Source of the DNA: Bacteroidales bacterium UBA2939
GTDB taxonomy: Bacteria > Bacteroidota > Bacteroidia > Bacteroidales > P3
Length of the DNA stretch: 47,397 nt
Direction: 5' to 3'
Assembly (NCBI GenBank): GCA_002349055.1
Contig: DECD01000026.1
Location: 27,642-75,038, forward strand
The position numbers were made by a program, and so were the translations under genes. The notes beneath the pieces were generated by a model, which was given only the letters and a program-made list of their open reading frames with translations, made no database searches and was not told the DNA's origin. The first letter of the stretch is position 1, and every line of letters begins with the position of its first letter. This document shows positions 7,566 to 14,425 of this stretch, in pieces.

Positions 7566-7727
7566 CGAAATATTTCTTGAATGGCAAAATTTTGAATACA
7601 TGATGTATCTGTAACGGTGGTGACGAGGAAGTTTTTTTTTGCGGCGACACAATAAATTTACTTTTTGCAAGTTATTGGTTAAAATCATTACTAATATTAT
7701 TGAAACAATAAAAATAGATAAATAACT

Positions 7728-8480
7728 ATGAAGAAAGCATTTGTTTTGGCGGCCGCGGTGCTGCTGGGTATGGGCACGATGATGGCCCAGAATTCGTTCA
7801 AGGGTATCGTGAAGTACAAAATCGAGTCGACGGGCACGGTGGCCATGACCATTCCCGAGGAGGTGGCCAACGCCGAAATCAAGGTCGACGGCGAGAACCT
7901 CTACACCAAGAGCCCCATCTTCCTGGGTCAGGGTGCCGAGTGCGTGCTCGTGAACGGCTTGCAGACCACCTCGTGCATGGACCTCAGCCAGTTGCTGGGT
8001 TATCTCCGCGCCCAGGGCTCGGAGTTCACCTACGAGGGCACCGGCAAAATCATCGTGAAGAACAAGTCCGAGGAGAGCGACTTCGACTCGCTGGACATCG
8101 AGGACAAGGAGCCCGGCCATTTCTACTATGAGTATGTGGACGGCGAGACGAAGGAGATTGCCGGCCAGAAGGCTTACAAGATGATTCGCCACATGTATGA
8201 CGAGGAGGGTGTGGACCACCCGATGGTTATGTGGTACTCGAAGGAGATTGGTCCCAAAATCAATGTGCTGTTCAGCGGCATCAAGGGTATGCCTCTGGAG
8301 TGCACCATGGACGCCGGCGAGGGCAAGGCCCTGACCTACACTGCCACCGAGATTGTGAAAGGCAAGGTGAAAGAGGCCGACTTCCTGCTGCCCGACGGCT
8401 ACGAGACCTTGGGCGACGAGGAACTGAAGGAACTCTTCGAGCAGTTGCAGGAAGAAATCGAACTGCTGCAGGGAGAATAA
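7728..8480 (+). CDS. secreted protein, DUF4412-like
   Basis: A 250-aa protein with a clear signal peptide (MKKAFVLAAAVLLGMGTMMAQ) followed by a beta-rich domain beginning FKGIVKYKIES and ending in an acidic helical tail (ELKELFEQLQEEIELLQ). The layout recalls Bacteroidota periplasmic DUF4412-type or GLPGLI-type proteins, but the match is loose. The gene marks the change from the low-GC island to GC-rich core DNA with strong C/G third-position use. It stands alone: the ORF6N gene upstream is divergent, and ftsK starts 219 bp downstream after a repeat element. Function unknown. Confidence 0.75.
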   Translation: MKKAFVLAAAVLLGMGTMMAQNSFKGIVKYKIESTGTVAMTIPEEVANAEIKVDGENLYTKSPIFLGQGAECVLVNGLQTTSCMDLSQLLGYLRAQGSEFTYEGTGKIIVKNKSEESDFDSLDIEDKEPGHFYYEYVDGETKEIAGQKAYKMIRHMYDEEGVDHPMVMWYSKEIGPKINVLFSGIKGMPLECTMDAGEGKALTYTATEIVKGKVKEADFLLPDGYETLGDEELKELFEQLQEEIELLQGE

Positions 8481-8491
8481 TTGAATGGCTC

Positions 8492-8679
8492 CCCGCCTGA
8501 CGGCGGAAATCTTGGAAATCATGGAAATTATTTTGTGCGTTCACGTTTGAGTCAATTAAATCCTGGAAATCTGACTGAATCTGAATTCCTTCGGATTTCC
8601 AAGATTTGCTCAGTCTCGACAGGAGAGACAAATTAGAGAAAGAAGTTTACAGGATTTACAGGATTTCGCCGAAGGCGGG
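8492..8679. mobile_element. MITE-like element, copy 1
   Basis: A 188-bp non-coding segment with inverted ends CCCGCCTGACGGCGGAAATC (left) and GATTTCGCCGAAGGCGGG (right), and inner subrepeats TTGGAAATC and GGATTT(A)CA. A copy of similar length and layout lies at 32425-32618. It carries no ORF, and its right end is 20 bp from the ftsK start. Confidence 0.55.
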
Positions 8680-8699
8680 AGAATAAGAAAAAACAGAAA

Positions 8700-11339
8700 G
8701 TGGCAGGAGCGAAGAAGAAACAGGCTGCAAAGCCAAAAGGTAAAGGCAAAAGCACCTCGAAAGGCAAGGGCCGTTTGAGGGCTTTTGTCGCGTTTGTAAA
8801 GAGTGAGCGTTTCGCCCATATCCGCGGCGTGGTGTATGTGCTGTTCGCCGCTTTCCTGCTTTTGTCGCTGACGAGCTATTTTGCCACGGGCTGCGACCCC
8901 ACGCGCCACTGGCTCAAGGCTATGGGCTTCGCCACGGCCGAGTTCTTCGCTGTCCGCCTGTTCGGCATCGGCAGCTTGGGCTTTGCCCTGCTGTTTTTCG
9001 TCTACGGCTTGAGGCTGTGGAAGATAAACGTGATGCCGTGGTGGAAGACTTTCGGCAGCACCGTCTTCTGGATGTTCTGGTTGAGCATGACGCTGGGCTA
9101 CATCGCGGTGAAATGGATTGACGGCGGTGTGGGCTTCGAGCAGTTCGCCGGCATCGGCGTGACGATGTCGGCCGTTATGGAGGAGATGATGGGCTGGTGG
9201 ACGCTGGTGATTCTTCTCGTGGTGGCCATCGCCGTGCTGGTTATGGTTCACAAGATGGAACTGCCCGAGGTGAAGGGTAAGGAATTCATGGCCAAGGGCG
9301 AGAAGCTGGTGGAAGGGTTGAAGGAAGAATGGAAAGAGGCATGGGACGCCCCCTCGCCCCAGCCGGAGAAGAAACCCGACCCCGACTTCGTCGACTTTGC
9401 GAAGGAGCAGGAAAGGGGCCTCACCCCCGACCCCTCTCCAAGTGGAGAGGGGAGTGGAAAGACTCTAGAGAGTTCTGAAGAATTAGAAGAGGATGAGGGT
9501 GTCGACTTCGAGGAGGCTCAGGATGAGATTCCCTTCGACATCGATGACGAGTTTGCGCGGGTGAACGCCAAAGCGCAAGGGAAAAATGTAGAGACGCGGC
9601 CTGCCGCGTCTCCAAAAGAGGAGGAGGTGACATTCACAATTGAGGGAATGGACGAGGGTGATGAGAATGGCCTCATCCCCGACCCCTCTTCACCAGATTG
9701 TTCTGATTTATCAAGGTGTTCAGATCCCCTTCGGGGTACTCCAAGTGGAGAGGGGAGAGTTGAAACCCCAGAGGATTCATGCGAGGATCTGGAGGAGGAC
9801 GACTACCGTCGCCACTACGGCTTGGACGAGCCCTACGACCCGCACCTGGACTTGAGCGACTTCGTGATGCCCGAGACGGGAATCCTTGAAGACTGGGAGA
9901 CCGCGAACACCAAGGTCACCAAAGAGGAACTGATAGCCAACAAAGACCGTATCGTCCAGACACTGAAGGATTACGGCATCGAGATTACCGACATCAGCGC
10001 CATTCCCGGCCCTACGGTGACGCTCTACAAAATCAAGCCCGCCCCGGGAGTCCGCATCAGTAAAATCAAGAACCTCGAGGACGACATCGCCCTGAGCCTT
10101 GCCGCCTTGGGAATCCGCATCATAGCCCCCATCCCCGGCGAGAGCAATGTGGGCATCGAGGTGCCCAACGCCAAGCCCCAGGTGGTGGCCATGAAGACCA
10201 TGCTTGAGAGCGAGGCTTTCCAGAAAGCCAAGGAGAAGATGGAGCTGCCGATAGCCTTCGGCAAGACCATCTCGAACGAATGTTTTGTGACCGACCTGGC
10301 CAAGATGCCACACCTGCTGATGGCCGGTGCCACGGGCACGGGTAAGAGTGTGGGCTTGAACGCTGTGCTGGCAAGCCTGCTCTACACCAAGCACCCCAGC
10401 GAGCTGAAGCTGGTGCTGGTGGACCCGAAGAAGGTGGAGTTCAGCCTCTATTCGGCGCTGGAACGCCACTATCTGGCCAAGATGCCCGACGAGGAAGAGG
10501 GCGTGATTACCGACGTGAAGAAGGTGGTGCGCACGCTCAACTCGCTCTGCATCGAGATGGACAGCCGCTACGACCTGCTGAAACAGGCCAAGGTGAGGAA
10601 GATAACGGAATATAACGACAAGTTCTGCAAGCGGATGCTCAACCCCGAGCACGGACACCGCTACCTGCCGTATATCGTGGTGGTCATCGATGAGTTCGGC
10701 GACCTGATTATGACCGCCGGCAAGGAGGTGGAGCTGCCCATAGCGCGACTGGCGCAGCTGGCGCGTGCCGTGGGTATCCACCTGATTATCGCCACGCAGC
10801 GCCCGACGACGAACATCATCACGGGCACCATCAAGGCCAACTTCCCGGCCCGTGTGGCTTTCCGCGTAACCAGCGGCATCGACTCGAAGACCATCCTCGA
10901 CACTGGCGGTGCGCAGCAGCTGATAGGCCGCGGCGACATGCTTATCTCGCTGGCAGGAAAGGATATGATACGTCTGCAATGCGCCCTGATTGACACGCCG
11001 GAGATTGAGAAGCTGGTGAAGTATATCGGCGACCAGCGTGGCTATCCCGAGGGCTTCGAGTTGCCTGAGTATCTGGACGAGAACGAGGAACCGAACAAAG
11101 AGTTCGACGCCAAGAGCAAGGACGAGTTCTTCAACGACGCGGCGCGTCTGGTGGTGGCCAGCCAGTTTGGCAGCACCTCGCTGTTGCAGCGCAAGTTGCA
11201 GCTGGGCTACAACCGTGCCGGAAGAATCATCGACCAGCTCGAGGCCGCCGGCATTGTGGGTCCGAGCAACGGCAGCAAGCCGCGAGAGGTGTTGATACAC
11301 GACGAGGTGTCGCTCGAAGAGTTATTGAAGTCGTTGTAA
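8700..11339 (+). CDS. ftsK: DNA translocase FtsK
   Basis: An 879-aa FtsK/SpoIIIE translocase that pumps chromosomal DNA across the division septum and acts in dimer resolution. A Lys-rich start precedes four membrane helices (about 40-63, 75-97, 115-135, 150-175). An acidic, low-complexity linker (about 195-395) leads to the motor domain with Walker A GATGTGKS at 543-550 and Walker B VVVIDEFGD near 660-668, then the gamma winged helix (SQFGSTSLLQRKLQLGYNRA). The start is a GTG; no in-frame ATG exists between it and the upstream TAG. The linker contains REP-like DNA at 9419-9462, 9589-9617 and 9670-9760, read through in frame, so it is a tolerated insertion site. A MITE-like element lies directly upstream. 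Confidence 0.97.
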   Translation: MAGAKKKQAAKPKGKGKSTSKGKGRLRAFVAFVKSERFAHIRGVVYVLFAAFLLLSLTSYFATGCDPTRHWLKAMGFATAEFFAVRLFGIGSLGFALLFFVYGLRLWKINVMPWWKTFGSTVFWMFWLSMTLGYIAVKWIDGGVGFEQFAGIGVTMSAVMEEMMGWWTLVILLVVAIAVLVMVHKMELPEVKGKEFMAKGEKLVEGLKEEWKEAWDAPSPQPEKKPDPDFVDFAKEQERGLTPDPSPSGEGSGKTLESSEELEEDEGVDFEEAQDEIPFDIDDEFARVNAKAQGKNVETRPAASPKEEEVTFTIEGMDEGDENGLIPDPSSPDCSDLSRCSDPLRGTPSGEGRVETPEDSCEDLEEDDYRRHYGLDEPYDPHLDLSDFVMPETGILEDWETANTKVTKEELIANKDRIVQTLKDYGIEITDISAIPGPTVTLYKIKPAPGVRISKIKNLEDDIALSLAALGIRIIAPIPGESNVGIEVPNAKPQVVAMKTMLESEAFQKAKEKMELPIAFGKTISNECFVTDLAKMPHLLMAGATGTGKSVGLNAVLASLLYTKHPSELKLVLVDPKKVEFSLYSALERHYLAKMPDEEEGVITDVKKVVRTLNSLCIEMDSRYDLLKQAKVRKITEYNDKFCKRMLNPEHGHRYLPYIVVVIDEFGDLIMTAGKEVELPIARLAQLARAVGIHLIIATQRPTTNIITGTIKANFPARVAFRVTSGIDSKTILDTGGAQQLIGRGDMLISLAGKDMIRLQCALIDTPEIEKLVKYIGDQRGYPEGFELPEYLDENEEPNKEFDAKSKDEFFNDAARLVVASQFGSTSLLQRKLQLGYNRAGRIIDQLEAAGIVGPSNGSKPREVLIHDEVSLEELLKSL
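9419..9462. repeat. REP-like palindrome inside the ftsK linker, copy A
   Basis: CCCCGACCCCTCTCC AAGT GGAGAGGGG type palindrome, encoding a PDPSPSGEG peptide. Related sequences lie at 9670-9760, 44467-44502 and 44555-44592. Confidence 0.75.
9589..9617. repeat. REP-like palindrome AGACGCGG/CCGCGTCT in ftsK
   Basis: An 8-bp inverted repeat AGACGCGG CCTG CCGCGTCT translated as part of the acidic linker. It is a different repeat family from the flanking GGAGAGGGG palindromes. Confidence 0.65.
9670..9760. repeat. REP-like palindrome in ftsK, copy B, interrupted
   Basis: The same CCCCGACCCCTCT...CCAAGTGGAGAGGGG element as copy A, but split by about 50 nt that itself ends in a small hairpin (ATCCCCTTCGGGGTA). 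The insertion is a multiple that keeps the reading frame open. Confidence 0.65.
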
Positions 11340-11380
11340 GGTTTAAGGTTTAAAGTTTAAGGTTTAGGGTTTAAAGTCGA
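11337..11380. repeat. TTTAAGG tandem octamer repeat
   Basis: Five to six degenerate copies of GGTTTAA(A)G directly after the ftsK stop codon. The same family occurs at 35495-35580. Confidence 0.7.
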
Positions 11381-11398
11381 AAAGTAATAAAGATATAT

Positions 11399-11641
11399 AT
11401 GAAAAAGAAGTATTTATTATTAGGATTGGCGGCGTTGCTGGCGGTGGGCGCGGTGTCGTGCTCGAAAGAGAAGAGGTGCCGCTGCTCGGTGTTGCACTCG
11501 TCGCTGGTGCGAATCATCAAGATTGACGGTGGCAACTGCGAGGATTTGAAACTGTACAAGTACCACACGCCGCTCGACTCGCTGAAGGTCGACTCGCTGC
11601 TGTGTACCGACTATGAATTTAAAATAGACTCAGAGTTATGA
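11399..11641 (+). CDS. small Cys-rich lipoprotein A
   Basis: An 80-aa putative lipoprotein with a signal peptide ending in the lipobox AVSC, then SKEKRCRCS and a later Cys in GGNCEDLK. Its stop codon overlaps the start of the next lipoprotein gene (ATGA), which points to coupled translation. The C-x-C-near-the-lipid-anchor layout is shared with the genes at 11638 and 19323. No family name is known to me. With the DoxX/thioredoxin-like gene it forms a three-gene unit, possibly concerned with envelope thiols (inference). Confidence 0.75.
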   Translation: MKKKYLLLGLAALLAVGAVSCSKEKRCRCSVLHSSLVRIIKIDGGNCEDLKLYKYHTPLDSLKVDSLLCTDYEFKIDSEL

Positions 11642-11892
11642 AAAAGCTGTTTTATATGCTGGCGGTTGCCGGTGTGATGACGTTGGCCGGATGCAGCAAG
11701 GAGCACCAGTGCAAGTGCGTGACCACCGACATTGAGGACGACGGAAACCTGAAGGTCTTTGTCCTCGAAGGCTCGGTGTCGTGCGAGGACATCACCGAGA
11801 TGGCGTTTGAGGAGCATGTGTCGGTGGAGGGCGGTACGACGCTGAGAACGGTGGATGTGCACAAGGTGAATTGCCGCAGCTATGGCGATTAG
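11638..11892 (+). CDS. small Cys-rich lipoprotein B
   Basis: An 84-aa putative lipoprotein: signal peptide with lipobox LAGC, then SKEHQCKCVTTD, and later Cys residues in VSCEDIT and VNCRSYGD. It overlaps the upstream lipoprotein by 4 nt and the downstream DoxX/thioredoxin-like gene by 11 nt, so the three genes are one operon. It is a paralogue-like partner of the gene at 11399 (both have SKE..C.C followed by a C-E-D motif). Function unknown. Confidence 0.8.
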   Translation: MKKLFYMLAVAGVMTLAGCSKEHQCKCVTTDIEDDGNLKVFVLEGSVSCEDITEMAFEEHVSVEGGTTLRTVDVHKVNCRSYGD

Positions 11893-12778
11893 GATTGTGC
11901 TGAGGATTCTTGTGGGGGTGATATTCTGCCTGTCGGCGGTGGCCAAGTTGGTGGCCATCGACGATTTCGAACTTTATGTGTATTCTTTTGGGTGGCTGCC
12001 GCTGAACGTGAGTTATGTGGCAGCCCGTTTGTGTATTGGCTGGGAGATTGTGCTCGGTGTGCTGCTGATGGCGGGCTGGTGGAAGAAGACGGTGAGGCTT
12101 GCGACGCTGTTGACGCTGGTGGCCTTCTCGCTGCTGCTGTGTTATTTGGCCTTGGTGGGGAGGAATGAGTCGTGCGAGTGTATGGGCAAGCTGGTGGAGA
12201 TGAGCCCCACGGTGAGCCTGCTGAAGAATGCGGTGCTGATAATGCTTGTTTTGTTGGGAGTAAGGGGGAAAGGAGAAATGAGAGATGAGAAAGGAGAAAT
12301 GAGAAAGGAGAAAGACGTATTGAAAGGAGAAAGATGGAAGGTTGTGGTTGTTTTTGTGGTGGGTTTGGTGCTGCTGGCACTGCCTTTTGTGGTGTCGGTG
12401 CCCGACAGCTGGGGCTTCGGTCCCAACCGAGAACCCTATGGGGAAACCGCGCTGAAAGAGGCCACGGAGGGTGACGGCGCGCTGCTGCGAATGGGAGTGG
12501 GCGAGGGTAGGAAGCTGGTGGTGTTTGTCACTCCGAAATGCCCCTATTGCAAGCTGGCACGGAAGAAAATCGAAGGAATGAAGCATCGGCATGATTTGAA
12601 GGAAGGGAGCGTGGTGTATGTGGAGCCGACCGACATAGGCGAGGAGGTGTGGTTTGGGATTACCTACGGCTCACGCCCGATGCTGCTGTTGATGGAAAAC
12701 CAAGAGGTTAAGGCAACCTATCATCTGCGAAATGTGGACGAAGACGAGATTGTGGACTTTTTGAAAGGTGAAAGGTGA
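11882..12778 (+). CDS. DoxX/MauE-like membrane protein with thioredoxin-like C-terminus
   Basis: A 298-aa protein. Four membrane helices in the first 130 residues resemble the DoxX/MauE family (VLRILVGVIFCLSAVAKL, then helices near 50-65, 72-95 and 110-127). A fifth helix (VVVVFVVGLVLLALPF) leads to a periplasmic domain with a thioredoxin-type CPYC at 220-223 preceded by VVFVTPK. This suggests an envelope thiol-disulfide role, possibly acting on the Cys-rich lipoproteins with which it overlaps. Between the fourth and fifth helices, residues about 134-152 (KGEMRDEKGEMRKEK) are encoded by the GAGAAATGAGAAAGGA tandem repeat, an in-frame repeat expansion. A related repeat array continues after the stop. 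Confidence 0.8.
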   Translation: MAIRIVLRILVGVIFCLSAVAKLVAIDDFELYVYSFGWLPLNVSYVAARLCIGWEIVLGVLLMAGWWKKTVRLATLLTLVAFSLLLCYLALVGRNESCECMGKLVEMSPTVSLLKNAVLIMLVLLGVRGKGEMRDEKGEMRKEKDVLKGERWKVVVVFVVGLVLLALPFVVSVPDSWGFGPNREPYGETALKEATEGDGALLRMGVGEGRKLVVFVTPKCPYCKLARKKIEGMKHRHDLKEGSVVYVEPTDIGEEVWFGITYGSRPMLLLMENQEVKATYHLRNVDEDEIVDFLKGER

Positions 12779-12818
12779 GAGGTGAAAGGTGAGAGGTGAA
12801 AGGTGAAAGGTGAGAAGT
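12763..12818. repeat. GGTGAAAGGTGAGA tandem repeat
   Basis: About seven copies of a 7-8 bp unit (GTGAAAG/GTGAGAG) that begin inside the last codons of the DoxX/thioredoxin-like gene and run into the intergenic space. Confidence 0.8.
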
Positions 12819-12853
12819 TGATAAGTTTTTTCATGTGTAAAAGTTTTTTTTTG

Positions 12854-12861
12854 TAATTTTG
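12854..12861 (+). promoter_or_regulatory. -7 box (TAATTTTG) of the PurF-like gene
   Basis: A perfect TAnnTTTG box, giving a leader of about 80 nt before ATG 12949. Confidence 0.6.
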
Positions 12862-12948
12862 CACTTTCAATACCGAAGATTGAAGAGTGAGAATTTATTT
12901 AGTATCAATATAATATATAAATAATTATCATTTAAAAAAACAAAGATT

Positions 12949-14373
12949 ATGAGTGGTTTTTTCGGTATCGTTTCTGAACGACCCTGTATCTCCGATCTGT
13001 TCTACGGGACGGATTATCATTCGCACCTGGGCACCAAACGTGCGGGAATGGCGACATTCGACGGCATGCAGGCCCACCAGAACATTCACAACATCCAGAA
13101 CTCGCATTTCCGTCCCAAGTTTGCCAAGGATTTGGACGAGATGAAGGGCAATGTGGGCATCGGAGTCATCAGCGACACCGAGGCGCAGCCGGTGATGGTC
13201 AATTCGCACCTGGGCCGTTGGGCCATCTGCACGGTGAGCAAGATTAACAACATCGAGGAGTTGGAGCAAGAGTGCCTCCAGCAGCACCAGCAATTCACCG
13301 ACCTCTCGCGCGGAAAGACCAATCCCACCGAGCTTGTCGCCCTGCTTATCTCCCAGGGTAAGGATTTCGTGGATGGTATCGAGAATGTGTATCGCAAGGT
13401 GAAGGGCAGCTGCACGATGCTGATTTTGACCCCCGACGGCATCATCGCCGCCCGCGACCGCTATGGCCGTACCCCCATCGTCATCGGCCGTCGCGGCAAC
13501 GATTACGCCGTCGCCAGCGAGAGCCACTCGTATGTCAATATGGGATACGAGACATGCCGCTTCGTCGGTCCCGGTGAGGTGGTGAAAGTGACCACCGACG
13601 GCGGGATCAAGGTGATGCGTCAGGCCGAGGAAAAGCTTCAGATTTGCTCCTTCCTCTGGATTTACTACGGCTATCCCTGCACCGAATACGAGGGCATCAA
13701 TGCCGAAGAGGTGCGCTACAACCTGGGTCGCATCATGGGTCTGCGCGACGACATCACACCCGATTTCGTCAGTCCCATCCCCGACAGCGGTATCGGCATG
13801 GCGCTGGGTTACAGTAATGGAAAACAGATTCCCTACAAGCGTGGCTTGCTGAAATACACGCCGACTTGGAGCCGCAGCTTCATGCCTGTGAGTCAGGACG
13901 ACCGTTTCCTTGTGGCCAGAATGAAACTCATTCCCAGCCGTGCCATGCTGGAAGGCAAGGAGGTGGTGTTCTGCGACGACTCCATTGTGCGCGGTACGCA
14001 GCTGAGAGACAATGTCAAAATGCTCTATGACTACGGTGCCAAGAAGGTTCATGTGCGTATCAGCTGCCCGCCGCTGGTGCACGGCTGCACGTTCCTGAAC
14101 TTCTCCGAGTCGAAGACCGACCGCGAGCTTATCACCCGTCGTGTGATTGAGGAACTGGAGGGCACACCCGCCGCCGCCCTCGCTCCCGAGAAACTGCGTG
14201 CCTATCAGGAGGCCAACACGCCCGAATATGCCAAAATGGTGGAGGTGATTCGCCAGCATGTGGGCGTGGACACGCTGAAGTTCAACACCGTGGAGGATGT
14301 GTGCGAGGCCATCGGCATGCCGAAGGAGCGCATCTGCACGCATTGCTTCGACGCAAGTTCGTACGGCGATTAA
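12949..14373 (+). CDS. amidophosphoribosyltransferase-family protein lacking the N-terminal Cys
   Basis: A 474-aa homologue of PurF, which transfers glutamine amide nitrogen to PRPP in the first step of purine synthesis. The phosphoribosyltransferase site is intact: VVFCDDSIVRGTQ at 339-351 with Asp343-Asp344. The glutaminase half begins MSGFFGIVSE, with Ser where PurF has the nucleophile Cys (MCG...), so glutamine hydrolysis by the normal route is not expected; other conserved parts of that domain remain (GTKRAGMATF, SHLGRWAI). A C-terminal CTHCF motif resembles the Fe-S ligands of the Bacillus-type enzyme. As far as I recall, Bacteroidota carry such a PurF-like form alongside a normal one. 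Activity could rest on ammonia, or the protein may have another role. Own promoter upstream. Confidence 0.85.
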   Translation: MSGFFGIVSERPCISDLFYGTDYHSHLGTKRAGMATFDGMQAHQNIHNIQNSHFRPKFAKDLDEMKGNVGIGVISDTEAQPVMVNSHLGRWAICTVSKINNIEELEQECLQQHQQFTDLSRGKTNPTELVALLISQGKDFVDGIENVYRKVKGSCTMLILTPDGIIAARDRYGRTPIVIGRRGNDYAVASESHSYVNMGYETCRFVGPGEVVKVTTDGGIKVMRQAEEKLQICSFLWIYYGYPCTEYEGINAEEVRYNLGRIMGLRDDITPDFVSPIPDSGIGMALGYSNGKQIPYKRGLLKYTPTWSRSFMPVSQDDRFLVARMKLIPSRAMLEGKEVVFCDDSIVRGTQLRDNVKMLYDYGAKKVHVRISCPPLVHGCTFLNFSESKTDRELITRRVIEELEGTPAAALAPEKLRAYQEANTPEYAKMVEVIRQHVGVDTLKFNTVEDVCEAIGMPKERICTHCFDASSYGD

Positions 14374-14414
14374 GAGTCTAAAAGTCTAAAGGGTCTAAAA
14401 GTCAAAAAGTCTAG
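14372..14414. repeat. GTCTAAAA tandem octamer repeat
   Basis: Five degenerate copies of (A)GTCTAAAA fill the gap between the PurF-like gene and the next gene. Confidence 0.75.
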
Positions 14415-14425
14415 GATTCATTGTG

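Noticed and set aside
7506..8522. Long minus-strand open frame over the secreted protein gene
   Set aside because: It is His/Leu/Gly/Ala-rich and has no coherent domain; it is a shadow of the GC-rich plus-strand gene at 7728-8480.
9777..11300. 507-codon minus-strand open frame in ftsK
   Set aside because: Shadow frame of the motor domain; no signal, domain or promoter.
12928..14343. 471-codon minus-strand open frame in the PurF-like gene
   Set aside because: Shadow frame rich in His and Gly, with no recognisable motif.
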